Both the position numbers and the translations under genes were made by a program. Of a stretch of DNA of 57,485 nucleotides, positions 17,897 through 26,007 are shown piece by piece. The notes beneath the pieces are model-generated. The model was not told the origin of the DNA and ran no database searches. It worked only from the letters and a program-made list of their open reading frames with translations. Numbering within the stretch: position 1 is the first letter of the stretch; the number at the start of each line of letters is the position of its first letter. This stretch comes from Bacteroidales bacterium (GTDB taxonomy: Bacteria; Bacteroidota; Bacteroidia; Bacteroidales; UBA3824), in the NCBI GenBank assembly GCA_017651345.1, contig JAGCDD010000171.1:1-57485 (forward strand), written 5' to 3'.

Positions 17897-18658
17897 CTAT
17901 CTGAATTTTGCAAAAAATTCGGTTATTATGCCTTTGATATCGTTGTCGAGATATTTTAGAGCTTGTTCTTTTATCTCTTTGGGTATTGGATAATATGCTT
18001 CGGCTATTGATCCAGCAATGGCAGCAGTGGTGTCGGTGTCGCCACCCAATTCTACAGCATTGCGAATGGTGGATTCAAAATCGTGTGCTTCTAAAAAACA
18101 CTCTATTGCATCAGGAACTGCTTCCATACAGCTGTCGTGCATTCCTTTTACTTCGCTGAGTATGGGCATGTTGTATTCAAAATGCTCTTTTACATAATCA
18201 GCTACGTCTTCTTTTAGCAACATTTTGTTGCGAAGTACATATATCAAATTTGCAACGCAAATCGCTCCTTTGATGCCTTCGGGGTGGCTGTGCGTGGGTT
18301 TCGCCGATTTTATTGCCTCTTTAACGGTTTTGGCTTCGGAGTCGAATGCCCAACCAATTGCACTTACTCGCATTGCCGACCCATTGCCCCAACTATCGTA
18401 TGGCTTTTGATGTTCGCTCTTGAGCCATTGTGTAAGCTTGCTGCCATATCCTCCAAGCGGAAACGGATATTTGGTACACCATTTTACAAGATTGTCGCTG
18501 TATTCGGCTCCGTTGATTATAGCATCGGCTATGGCAACGGTGCAAATAGTGTCGTCGGTAAAGGCACATTCGGGCGTAAAGAGTTTAAAATTGCTAACGT
18601 TTCTTCCGCCGTATTCAAACCGCGAACCTACTATATCTCCTATAATTGCTCCTAACAT
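17897..18658 (-). CDS. ADP-ribosylglycohydrolase (DraG family)
   Basis: The family removes ADP-ribose from proteins or nucleic acids using a binuclear Mg site. The metal-binding motifs are present: GDIVGSRFE (7-15), FTDDTICT (33-40, paired Asp) and GGDTDTTAAIAG (about 203-214), all of which are characteristic. The length (253 residues) is normal for a single-domain cytoplasmic enzyme. It lies 21 bp after the MscS-type channel gene on the same strand, so the two are probably co-transcribed. No ADP-ribosyltransferase was seen nearby, so the substrate is unknown. Confidence 0.92.
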   Translation of the reverse strand: MLGAIIGDIVGSRFEYGGRNVSNFKLFTPECAFTDDTICTVAIADAIINGAEYSDNLVKWCTKYPFPLGGYGSKLTQWLKSEHQKPYDSWGNGSAMRVSAIGWAFDSEAKTVKEAIKSAKPTHSHPEGIKGAICVANLIYVLRNKMLLKEDVADYVKEHFEYNMPILSEVKGMHDSCMEAVPDAIECFLEAHDFESTIRNAVELGGDTDTTAAIAGSIAEAYYPIPKEIKEQALKYLDNDIKGIITEFFAKFR

Positions 18659-18679
18659 TGTTGTATAGTTTAATGGTTG

Positions 18680-20260
18680 CTAATAATGTAATGCTGCTGC
18701 ACGATAATCTTCGGGCGACAGTTGAAATATTTTTAAGTCAAAATCTTTTGCTACTGTAAATAGATGCTCAAAAAATGCAGACTGAATTTTTTCGAATGCA
18801 CCCCATTCAGTTATTTTTGTAAAAGCGTATATTTCAATAGGAATACCTGTGGCTGTGGGCTGCATTTGACGAACCATAAGATGTCCGTTTTCTACAAATA
18901 TTCCCTCTTTTTCTAATATGCGGTTGAAAACGCTGTGTGGCATCAGTTCGTTGTTGACAAAATCATAGTCGAGACCGTAAGTTACAGGATAATAAATCTT
19001 TGGATCTTTGCGGTCGATTTCAACTTTGTGTCCTCTGCTCTTGATAAACTTGGCGAAATCCTTGATGTACAGATCGCCATTTTCGTTGGTGTCGAGATAC
19101 ATTTCAGACTGAGGTCCGTTGATTTTTAAAAACTCCTCTTTGTTGTTGACAAGATATTCCTCTCTTGTTCCTTTTTTGGTCTTTACCAAAGTGGGTTTAT
19201 ATTTTTTGAACACTTGGAAATTGGCGCGGATATATCGTTCAACGTATTGTCTAAAAAGTTCGATATTCGACATCTCCATTTTGTCAAATTCTATTGACGG
19301 GTCACCGCTACCGATTTTTTCCTGACGTTCTTTGATATAGTCGTTGAGGATTGTGTATTTTGAAATCTTTTGGAGAAACTCGTCGTCAACCGCCTTAATA
19401 CTCTCGGCGTCGAACAGAAGTGTGCGTTTGATGCGGCGGGCTTTAGTTTCTTGCATGTTGCTCCAATTTATAAACGATTCGCTCATCAGCGATGCCGTGG
19501 GAACGGTAACAATGCTGTTGTCGAAGTTTCGCACTTTTACTGTGGTAAGGTTGATGTCTACAACGTGACCCTCAACATTGCGGCTCGACATTGTAATCCA
19601 ATCATCTTTTTTTATCATATTCATGGTAGAAAGTTGAATAGATGCCACAAATCCCGAAATCGAATCCTTGAACACAAGCATCAGCACTGCCGACATTCCT
19701 GCAAGACCTGTGAGCAATGCGTCGGGACTTTTGCCGAGTATTATCGATATAGTTAAAATAAGGCAGATAAGTATGGTGATGATTTTTGCCACTTGAGCGT
19801 AACCCTTGAAACTCATTTTGCGGCGTTTTTGGCGCATAATAGAATCAAGAATGTCGTTGGCAGCGTTAAGTGCTTTGAGCACAGTCATCATTACAGAGAA
19901 AATATTGTATACATAACATGCTGTGCGAATGTGCTTTACCCAATCTTCATCGGTGATTGCAAACTGTATTAGGTAATAAATAATGGCGGCGGGAACTATG
20001 TGCGACAGCGGAATAAGCACTTTGTGTTTTACCAGTTCGTCGTCGTACTTGTTTTCGGTTTTGGTAACGATGGTGTGAACCACGCGGTTGATTATCAACT
20101 TGGTGATGAAATAACTGATAAAGCAGATGATGGCAATTATCAGCATATTGATAATGCCTTTGAATATAATAGCCCAATCTTCTGATATGTGCCAGTTCAT
20201 AAATGTGGCTATCAGATAGTCGGAAAAATCCTTAAACAAGTCGAATAATATTTTGCTCAT
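18680..20260 (-). CDS. MscS-family mechanosensitive channel, YbdG-like
   Basis: The protein has about five hydrophobic segments in the first 200 residues, the last (ALLTGLAGMSAVLMLVFKDSISGFVASIQ) being the pore-lining helix of the MscS family. The beta domain follows with DWITMSSRNVEGHVVDINLTTV and the NFDNSIVTVPTASL motif. A C-terminal cytoplasmic domain of about 250 residues is longer than in small MscS and fits YbdG (miniconductance) relatives. Such inner-membrane channels release solutes on hypo-osmotic shock. It heads a two-gene unit with the ADP-ribosylglycohydrolase. Confidence 0.9.
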   Translation of the reverse strand: MSKILFDLFKDFSDYLIATFMNWHISEDWAIIFKGIINMLIIAIICFISYFITKLIINRVVHTIVTKTENKYDDELVKHKVLIPLSHIVPAAIIYYLIQFAITDEDWVKHIRTACYVYNIFSVMMTVLKALNAANDILDSIMRQKRRKMSFKGYAQVAKIITILICLILTISIILGKSPDALLTGLAGMSAVLMLVFKDSISGFVASIQLSTMNMIKKDDWITMSSRNVEGHVVDINLTTVKVRNFDNSIVTVPTASLMSESFINWSNMQETKARRIKRTLLFDAESIKAVDDEFLQKISKYTILNDYIKERQEKIGSGDPSIEFDKMEMSNIELFRQYVERYIRANFQVFKKYKPTLVKTKKGTREEYLVNNKEEFLKINGPQSEMYLDTNENGDLYIKDFAKFIKSRGHKVEIDRKDPKIYYPVTYGLDYDFVNNELMPHSVFNRILEKEGIFVENGHLMVRQMQPTATGIPIEIYAFTKITEWGAFEKIQSAFFEHLFTVAKDFDLKIFQLSPEDYRAAALHY

Positions 20261-20292
20261 AGTAGTGATGTTTTGGTGTTATTTAAAAATGC

Positions 20293-20323
20293 CAAAAATA
20301 GAGGTTTTGGCGTTTTTTTCAAA
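20293..20323 (-). promoter_or_regulatory. Promoter of the MscS-type channel gene
   Basis: On the minus strand TTTG (20323-20320), a 19-bp spacer and TATTTTTG (20300-20293) match the Bacteroidota consensus, 33 bases before the start. It overlaps the weaker dusB promoter on the other strand. Confidence 0.7.
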
Positions 20324-20340
20324 AAAAGTTTGTTTCTTTG
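20306..20340 (+). promoter_or_regulatory. Probable promoter of dusB
   Basis: TTTG (20306-20309) and TTTCTTTG (20333-20340) resemble the consensus, with a 23-bp spacer that is longer than usual. Transcription from here would begin shortly before the ATG at 20357. Confidence 0.4.
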
Positions 20341-20356
20341 TGAAAAATTTTTTCAA

Positions 20357-21361
20357 ATGTTTACAATCGGAGATATAAAATTCAACCGTTATCCCCTGTT
20401 TCTTGCGCCTATGGAAGACGTTACAGATGTGTCGTTTCGCCATATTTGCAAAATGTACGGGGCTGATATGCTTTACACAGAATTTATTGCAAGCGAGGCA
20501 CTTGTGCGCAATATCGACAAAACTGTAAAAAAAATGCACCTCGAAGATTCGGAGCGTCCCGCAGGTATACAAATCTATGGACACGACCCTGTGCACATGG
20601 CAGAAGCTGCTCAAATGGCGGCAGAACTCAAACCCGATTTGATTGACATCAACTGTGGATGTCCTGTGAAAAAAATTGCCACCCGAGGCGATGGCGCAGG
20701 ACTTCTTCAAAATCCCGACCTAATGATCGAGATAGTAAAAGCAGTGGTAGCCGCCGTACCCAATATCCCCGTAACAGTGAAAACCCGTCTTGGCTGGGAC
20801 GAGAACTCAAAAATCATTGTCCCTCTTGCCGAACGCCTTCAAGATGCAGGCATTAAAGCACTTGCCATTCACGGTCGCACACGTATGCAATTATATAAAG
20901 GTGAAGCCGATTGGACTCTCATTGGCGAAGTAAAGAATAATCCGCGGATGCACATACCCATTATTGGCAACGGTGATGTGGATTCTCCTCAAAAAGCAGC
21001 CGAAATGCGCAATCGCTATGGAGTAGATGCAATAATGATAGGTCGTGCCGCTGTGGGATGTCCATGGATATTTAAAACAGTTCATGAATATTTAGAAACT
21101 GGCGTTCTTCCTCCCGAACCTACAGTTGCCGAGCGGGTAAAGCTTGCTAAGTATCAGTTGGAAACATCAATGCAATGGAAAGGCGATACTCGTGGAATGT
21201 TAGAGATGCGTCGTCATTATTCGCAATATTTTAAAGGTGTACCAGATTTTAAACCATTCCGTATGCGCCTTGTTACCGAACCCGACCCGGCTGTAATATC
21301 TCAAATATTAGATGAAGTGGGCGAACGGTACAAAGATTTTAGTTTTGAACAAGTTGGCTAA
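20357..21361 (+). CDS. dusB: tRNA-dihydrouridine synthase, DusB-like
   Basis: The enzyme reduces uridines in the tRNA D-loop using FMN and NADPH. The TIM barrel is recognisable from FLAPMEDVTDVSFRHIC near the N-terminus, IDINCGCPVKK (catalytic Cys at about residue 100), VKTRLGWD, AIHGRTRMQLYKGEADW and IGNGDVDSPQKA, followed by IMIGRAAVGCPWIF. I chose the ATG at 20357 (334 residues). A GTG at 20273 would add 28 residues that are not typical of the family and would lie upstream of the likely transcription start. Confidence 0.95.
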   Translation: MFTIGDIKFNRYPLFLAPMEDVTDVSFRHICKMYGADMLYTEFIASEALVRNIDKTVKKMHLEDSERPAGIQIYGHDPVHMAEAAQMAAELKPDLIDINCGCPVKKIATRGDGAGLLQNPDLMIEIVKAVVAAVPNIPVTVKTRLGWDENSKIIVPLAERLQDAGIKALAIHGRTRMQLYKGEADWTLIGEVKNNPRMHIPIIGNGDVDSPQKAAEMRNRYGVDAIMIGRAAVGCPWIFKTVHEYLETGVLPPEPTVAERVKLAKYQLETSMQWKGDTRGMLEMRRHYSQYFKGVPDFKPFRMRLVTEPDPAVISQILDEVGERYKDFSFEQVG

Positions 21362-21373
21362 TAATAGACATAA

Positions 21374-21405
21374 AAAAAGCGGAACTTTAAAATTCCGCTT
21401 TTTGT
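21374..21405. terminator. Bidirectional terminator between dusB and the lysozyme gene
   Basis: AAAAAGCGGAA (about 21374-21384) pairs with TTCCGCTTTTT (21393-21403), with T runs on both strands. Confidence 0.85.
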
Positions 21406-21408
21406 TTA

Positions 21409-22038
21409 TTACTCAGAGTTAAACATTGCAATCTCCCATTTTCGGATATTCAAACTGTACTGACTTGTAACAAGTGTACCGTCGGGCTTGTGGTATTTAC
21501 ACCATTTTCTAAACTCCTCGTCAGGACTTTCGCCGTTGTCGATTTTCACCTTCAACTGGCTTTTTAAGTAACGGCCGATACCCTTAGCAAAAATAAAGTG
21601 GGCAACAGCCATTAGCTGATTTTCGGTAAGACCCGAAGAGTGTTTTCGTGCAAGAACAAGACACTTAGAAAAGTCGCTTCGCAAAAGTCGGTCAGCTTCC
21701 TGACGTGTAATGCGGTCGTCTTTAAAATGCTCGTTGTCTTTCACCACGTGTCCATATCCGATGGTTTTATAACCGGCGGCGCAGTAATAAGCCTTACCTC
21801 CGGCAAAACCCTCGTGCTTTTTGATAAACGCGATGGTTTGCTCAAAAACGTCGGAATAACCTGTAGTGGGCACACAAGGAATAATAGTGTACTTTTCTAC
21901 CGTCTCCACGACGTGCTTTTCCTCAAATTGTTCGCCCCTGATATCAAAATAACTTTTGTCAGGGTCGGGGGCTGTGGTGCTACTTGTGAGCATTACACAA
22001 CCGATACTCATAAAGAGTCTTAAAATTAAAGTTTTCAT
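21409..22038 (-). CDS. GH24-type lysozyme, exported
   Basis: The catalytic part resembles phage T4-type lysozymes (glycoside hydrolase family 24), which cleave peptidoglycan: FIKKHEGF gives the catalytic Glu, KTIGYGHV the conserved Thr region, and ITRQEADRLLRSDF and LTENQLMAVAHFIFAKG the following helices. An N-terminal hydrophobic segment (TLILRLFMSIGCVMLTSS) marks export or membrane anchoring. A 45-residue linker separates it from the enzyme domain. I chose the ATG at 22038; a TTG nine bases upstream is less likely. No holin, spanin or other phage gene is nearby, so a host cell-wall role or a captured phage enzyme are both possible. Confidence 0.85.
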   Translation of the reverse strand: MKTLILRLFMSIGCVMLTSSTTAPDPDKSYFDIRGEQFEEKHVVETVEKYTIIPCVPTTGYSDVFEQTIAFIKKHEGFAGGKAYYCAAGYKTIGYGHVVKDNEHFKDDRITRQEADRLLRSDFSKCLVLARKHSSGLTENQLMAVAHFIFAKGIGRYLKSQLKVKIDNGESPDEEFRKWCKYHKPDGTLVTSQYSLNIRKWEIAMFNSE

Positions 22039-22047
22039 AACGCTCAA

Positions 22048-22213
22048 ATTTTTATGTAAATAATCGCTCAGGTATTATCCTTAGATATATGCCTGTGCGG
22101 CCACTTTCATCGGCTTATAGCCGTATTTGATATGTTATGATATAATTTAAAGTTATTTGTAATTGTTATTATAATTTTATTTTTATAATCTCTTATACTT
22201 TATTCTTTAAATT
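22048..22213 (-). promoter_or_regulatory. Long structured leader of the lysozyme gene
   Basis: About 170 bases lie between the promoter at 22220-22251 and the start codon, with no gene. On the minus strand the leader contains CGGCT-ata-AGCCG, followed by a GCCG/CAGGC-type hairpin around 22088-22117. A regulatory role is inferred only. Confidence 0.3.
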
Positions 22214-22219
22214 ATGTTG

Positions 22220-22251
22220 CAAATATATACACAAATTTTACTAAATGCAAA
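22220..22251 (-). promoter_or_regulatory. Promoter of the lysozyme gene
   Basis: On the minus strand TTTG (22251-22248), a 20-bp spacer and TATATTTG (22227-22220) match the Bacteroidota consensus. Confidence 0.7.
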
Positions 22252-22280
22252 TATTTTTTCTCTTTTTTTGCATTTTTTCT

Positions 22281-22326
22281 AAAAAAAAATATACCACACC
22301 CTCTACAATGGTCTGTGGAGAGGGTG
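22281..22326 (-). terminator. Terminator after ubiX
   Basis: On the minus strand CACCCTCT (22326-22319) pairs with AGAGGGTG (22304-22297) around a 14-base loop. A T tract follows after seven bases. Confidence 0.6.
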
Positions 22327-22371
22327 AAGGCTAAAAAAATATTGTTAAAAATTGTTAAATTTTTTAAGATT

Positions 22372-22926
22372 TTACATTTCTCCCCACTTAAAACCGTCGT
22401 TTTTGATGTTGAGAAGCGAAAGAATTCGATCAACAACGGTGTTGGTAAGCTGTTCGATGGTGGTGGGAGAGGAGTAAAACGAAGGCGAAGCAGGACAAAT
22501 TATCCCTCCGGCAAGTGTAATGCGCTCCATGTTTTGTATATGTATCAGACTAAGAGGAGTTTCGCGAACGGTGAGTATAAGTTTTCTTCGTTCTTTTAGC
22601 ATTACATCGGCGGCACGTGTTATTAGCGAATCAGATATTCCGTTGGCAATTCTGCCCAAAGTGCCGCACGAACAGGGGCATATTACCATTGCTGAATAGG
22701 AGCAAGAACCCGATGCAAATGGAGCGTCAAACTCTTTGTCGGGATATATTTTTATCTTATCGTGATGGGGTAGGGGAGAGTGGTTCTCTGAGTTATAAAT
22801 TTTTAACCCATTACTGCTAAATACAACGCCGATTTGCTCTACTTCGGACGAGTTTTCTAATTTTTGGATAAGTTGTCGGGCGTAGATAGTTCCGCTTGCT
22901 CCGGTAATGGCTACTGCTATTTTCAT
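22372..22926 (-). CDS. ubiX: Flavin prenyltransferase UbiX
   Basis: UbiX attaches a dimethylallyl group to FMN to make the prenylated cofactor of UbiD-type decarboxylases. The N-terminal flavodoxin-like motif AITGASGTIYARQL, the central APFASGSCSYSAMVICPCSCGTLGRIANGI region and the late VRETPLSLIHIQNM motif with ICPASPSFY are all typical. I chose the ATG at 22926 (184 residues), which overlaps the upstream stop as ATGA; a start at 22989 would add 21 residues that lie inside the preceding gene. No ubiD is in the window. The pairing with an envelope barrel gene looks incidental, though the overlap implies coupled translation. Confidence 0.95.
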   Translation of the reverse strand: MKIAVAITGASGTIYARQLIQKLENSSEVEQIGVVFSSNGLKIYNSENHSPLPHHDKIKIYPDKEFDAPFASGSCSYSAMVICPCSCGTLGRIANGISDSLITRAADVMLKERRKLILTVRETPLSLIHIQNMERITLAGGIICPASPSFYSSPTTIEQLTNTVVDRILSLLNIKNDGFKWGEM

Positions 22927-23516
22927 TGTTGCGAGCGATGATTTGAGAATCGTCGGTAGATGCTCAGATTTATAAAATTGTTTCTCCAATATGGCATATC
23001 GGGGTCGTTGGTAATTTTTGTGATGCTATAACCAAAATTTGCCGTTAGTTCAAATTTGGGCGAAAGATAAAATCTAAATCCTGCCAAGCCGTCTACATCG
23101 TATTTGTTTAAATAATCGGGATCTTTAATTTCAGCTCCTGTTTCGTCTATAATTTTTGATGATATTCTATGATTGTAAGATATACCTAACTCTGCCCCGA
23201 ATTTTTGCGAAAAACGGTATTTGATTAATATCGGAAGTTCGGCATAGTTGAGCTTGGTTTTAAATTCGGTGTAGCCTTGAGTGCGTTTGATTGCACCCTT
23301 AGAAGTGAAAAGCAAACCAGATTCTATGCTTATAGTTTTGTCGATGGGCGATGAAACGGTAAACCCTGCGCGGATTCCCGGTTTGTGGTATCCGCCTTGA
23401 GTGTCGCCATCGATTTGACACCCGTTGATGCCCAAAACTGCGGCACCGCTAAAGGTTTGCGCTGTGGCAGATGTGCATATTGAAATTGCTGCTATAATAT
23501 ATATAAGTGTCTTCAT
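22923..23516 (-). CDS. PorT-like outer-membrane beta-barrel protein
   Basis: The signal peptide ends CTSATAQ (about residue 20). The rest shows the pattern of small eight-stranded barrels of Bacteroidota (PorT/OMP_b-brl_2 type): GAAVLGINGCQ, GIRAGFTVSSPI, SIESGLLFTSKGA, YAELPILIKYRF and AGFRFYLSPKFELTANFGYSI. PorT itself belongs to the type IX secretion system, but many relatives have no known role, and no other secretion gene lies here. It overlaps ubiX by four bases. Confidence 0.8.
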   Translation of the reverse strand: MKTLIYIIAAISICTSATAQTFSGAAVLGINGCQIDGDTQGGYHKPGIRAGFTVSSPIDKTISIESGLLFTSKGAIKRTQGYTEFKTKLNYAELPILIKYRFSQKFGAELGISYNHRISSKIIDETGAEIKDPDYLNKYDVDGLAGFRFYLSPKFELTANFGYSITKITNDPDMPYWRNNFINLSIYRRFSNHRSQQ

Positions 23517-23520
23517 GTGT

Positions 23521-23554
23521 TAAAAAAATCCCGTTTTATCGTGAAAACGGGATT
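23521..23554 (-). terminator. Terminator after the nuclease-like/TPR/WG gene
   Basis: AATCCCGTTTT (23527-23537) and AAAACGGGATT (23544-23554) form a perfect 11-bp stem. On the minus strand seven T follow. Confidence 0.9.
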
Positions 23555-23595
23555 ATAGGTAAAAATATAAATATGAAAAAAACTATGAGATTGTC

Positions 23596-25680
23596 TTATT
23601 CTTCAATCTTGTTGCCCCTATTGTCGATAAAGAAATATGTTGTGTCGTTACCGATTTTGAGACAAACTAACGCCTTGCCGTTGCAGAATGTTTCTCCTGC
23701 GCCTTCCATCTTGCGATAGTTGAAGTCGAACATTGGCGGAATTACAATCTTGCCAGTGGTGTCAACGTATCCGAATTTACCTTTTGAAAGGTCGTTTTTG
23801 TCGTAGCGGTATTTAAAGAGCCACAATCCTTCGGTAGGACGGCGCATACTTAAGAAGTAAGAAGTGTCGCTGTTGATATTGTTTTGCACTTCGGTGATAT
23901 AAGCATTTCTGCGGTTTTCGGCGTTGCGGTATTTGCGTTGAGCAACGGTGTCGGTGTTGTCGTAGCGGATAGCGCGTTTGTAAGCTGTGATTGCGCTGTC
24001 GATAAAGTGAGGATTGTCGTTAGAGAAATTCTCCATATAGTAGTCGCCAAGATTCATTTGCACATCGTGAGGTGTTTGAATAGCAGTGGTTTCTATTTCG
24101 GGTTGAACAGCTTTGTTGGCTAAGTATTTACCAATAAAGAATATAGCGGCAACGCCGAGCAACAACAATAATACTGTGATTAAACCCCACCAAGCTTTGC
24201 GGCGGAGTTTTTTAGCGTGGGCGTTTTCTTTGATCGACGGGTCTTTGCGTTGTGCGTTCCAATATGCAAACGGAGCTATAAAGATATTAAGCCAACGTAG
24301 CCATTTGTTTTTGAAAAAGTTGGTACCCTTGTCGAGCGACTTGGCAATTTCATAACGTTTTTTGAGGTTTTCGTCGGCAACATTGTAGTTGCGAGCCGTT
24401 TTGAAACATTCGGCGGCATTGGCAAAATCACCAACTTCTAACAGAGCCTCGCCTTGAGCCTCAAATTTTTTGGAGTTAGCTTCAGCATTTTCACCATCTT
24501 TGAGCTCGGCAGCATCTTCGTATTCTTCGTAAGCATTGATATAGTCGCGAGTTGCAAACAAGAGGTCTCCTTTGATCATTTTGTACATAAAAGAGAGTGT
24601 GTTGCTATTTTCGCGAATACCGGCGTCAATTTCGCTTTTGCGATTGTCGGGAAGAATATTTTTGTATTTTATATACTCATAAATATAAAGTGCGCGCGAA
24701 GGTTGATATTTGGTAGCGTATGCATCGGCTTTGTAGATGAGGTCGCTTGCCGGAGTGCTTGAGAGGTCACCAAATTCAAAGTCGTTGAGGTAGTTAGGCA
24801 CTTTGCTAACTTCGCGACGAAGGTCGAATATTTTGCGCTGTTTGTCGGTGAGGTTGGTTTTGTGGAGAAGTTCAAGTTCTTCAAACTGCTCTTTAAACTT
24901 GATGGTGTTTTCAAGCTCACCGATTTTTGGTTCTTGACTGTTGGTGTTGTTGGAAGAAGCAACAGGTTTTGGAGCGGCTGCAACGGGAGCGGCTTCAGCA
25001 ATAATAGGCGAGGCTGCTGCGCTAATAGCTGCTGCCACCGCTTCGGCATTGGGAGCTGAAACTGTTTTGATGGTTTGCGTGGTAACTGTAGTGGTTGTGG
25101 TGGTAGTTGTGGTGTGAGTTTCGGGCTCTGCCTTTGGCTCGTCTACCACAGCCACATCTGACGAAAAATCAAGAAGGTCGTCGCTGTTGCCGTCAACGTC
25201 AGATGTATATTTGTGTTCTGATTCAAACCATTTGCCTGTGATTTTAAAATCAGCCAAAAGTCCAAAAATAGCTTTACTATCGATTAGCAAAAGTTCTAAT
25301 CCGTTTTCTTTGGCAATACGCGAAGTCCAATTTTCCCACCAAGAGGTTTCTTCGGACGTTAGTTTAGTAGGTACAATGAGCACCCATTTCTTTATGTCGT
25401 TGGTTTTCATAAAGGGAAGATTGTCGTTGAGCGACTTTCTGATTTGCCCTTTACGCGAGTTAGAAATACCGTCGGTAAAAAATTTTGGGAGGTAAATAAT
25501 CGAGTTTTTACCTTGATTGTCGACCTTGGAGGTGTCGTTTTCTAAGATATCAGCCGATTTAATGATATTGTGGTCGGGATATTTTAGCCTCATAAGGTCT
25601 TCGCAGAGGTCGCAGAAAGTAAGTCGTGCCACCTGTTCGTTTTCGTATGCTTTTCTAAATTCGTCCCACGTATGTTGCAT
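23596..25680 (-). CDS. Membrane protein with nuclease-like fold, TPR and WG repeat
   Basis: Domains in order: residues 1-155 look like a restriction-endonuclease-fold domain found on NTPase and TPR proteins (NEQVARLTFCDLCEDLM, then YLPKFFTDGISNSRKGQIRKSL, then KKWVLIVP and WWENW). A low-complexity Thr/Ala/Pro linker follows (about 185-250, including eleven Thr in a row broken once). TPR-like helices span about 260-450, and a transmembrane helix (WWGLITVLLLLLGVAAIFFIG) lies near 492-512. More TPR-like helices follow, then a WG-like repeat at the C-terminus (KFGYVDTTGKIVIPPMFDF). The core Lys of the nuclease fold is kept but the usual Gln/Glu two before it is Leu (LPK), so cleavage activity is doubtful. 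The role is unknown; a membrane sensor or scaffold is my inference. Confidence 0.7.
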   Translation of the reverse strand: MQHTWDEFRKAYENEQVARLTFCDLCEDLMRLKYPDHNIIKSADILENDTSKVDNQGKNSIIYLPKFFTDGISNSRKGQIRKSLNDNLPFMKTNDIKKWVLIVPTKLTSEETSWWENWTSRIAKENGLELLLIDSKAIFGLLADFKITGKWFESEHKYTSDVDGNSDDLLDFSSDVAVVDEPKAEPETHTTTTTTTTTVTTQTIKTVSAPNAEAVAAAISAAASPIIAEAAPVAAAPKPVASSNNTNSQEPKIGELENTIKFKEQFEELELLHKTNLTDKQRKIFDLRREVSKVPNYLNDFEFGDLSSTPASDLIYKADAYATKYQPSRALYIYEYIKYKNILPDNRKSEIDAGIRENSNTLSFMYKMIKGDLLFATRDYINAYEEYEDAAELKDGENAEANSKKFEAQGEALLEVGDFANAAECFKTARNYNVADENLKKRYEIAKSLDKGTNFFKNKWLRWLNIFIAPFAYWNAQRKDPSIKENAHAKKLRRKAWWGLITVLLLLLGVAAIFFIGKYLANKAVQPEIETTAIQTPHDVQMNLGDYYMENFSNDNPHFIDSAITAYKRAIRYDNTDTVAQRKYRNAENRRNAYITEVQNNINSDTSYFLSMRRPTEGLWLFKYRYDKNDLSKGKFGYVDTTGKIVIPPMFDFNYRKMEGAGETFCNGKALVCLKIGNDTTYFFIDNRGNKIEE

Positions 25681-25758
25681 AATTATCTGTAAATATGTAA
25701 GTTGGTTGATGTTGTGTTTTGCCTTTGCCTAAGCTGTTGTATACTTACGGCGGTTAGG

Positions 25759-25789
25759 CAAATATACAAATATTTATGTATAAAACAAA
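25759..25789 (-). promoter_or_regulatory. Promoter of the nuclease-like/TPR/WG gene
   Basis: On the minus strand TTTG (25789-25786), a 19-bp spacer and TATATTTG (25766-25759) match the Bacteroidota consensus, giving a leader of about 70 bases. Confidence 0.75.
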
Positions 25790-25847
25790 TATGAAGATTA
25801 TTTTTTTTATTTTTTTTCTTAATCGGCGTTGTTGCGAGCATTTTTAA

Positions 25848-25931
25848 AGAAAAAACTCCCCGAGTCCTCACGGATACGGGGAGAAACTTTAAAAATTATG
25901 GATTATGACAATATATACGCGATTGACGTAC
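25848..25931 (-). ncRNA. Candidate small RNA with its own -7 box and terminator
   Basis: In the 327-bp gap at 25681-26007 the minus strand has TACCTTTG (25943-25936), a perfect -7 box. About 50 bases on comes a strong terminator: CTCCCCG (25883-25877) pairs with CGGGGAG (25862-25856), with an inner TCC/GGA stem and six T. No reading frame of useful length fits between. A transcript of about 80 nt is predicted. No TTTG at the right distance was found, which lowers confidence. Confidence 0.4.
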
Positions 25932-25986
25932 GGGGCAAAGGTAAAAAATATTTTTTATCTAAGCACGTTGTTGGTGATATTTTTTT

Positions 25987-25994
25987 TATTTTTG
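25987..25994 (+). promoter_or_regulatory. -7 element of the GDYXXLXY gene
   Basis: TATTTTTG matches TAnnTTTG, 13 bases before the ATG at 26008. TTG at 25968-25970 is a possible -33 partner with a short 16-bp spacer. Confidence 0.45.
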
Positions 25995-26007
25995 TGATGT
26001 CAGAATT

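Noticed and set aside
20273-20356. Extended N-terminus of dusB from a GTG
   Set aside because: The extra 28 residues are not seen in the family and would lie upstream of the expected transcription start; the ATG at 20357 fits.
21409-22038. Prophage, on the basis of the lysozyme
   Set aside because: No other phage gene, integrase or attachment site lies nearby and the enzyme has an export signal.
22927-22989. Extended N-terminus of UbiX
   Set aside because: It lies within the preceding barrel gene; the family starts at MKIAVAITGASG and the ATGA overlap is typical.
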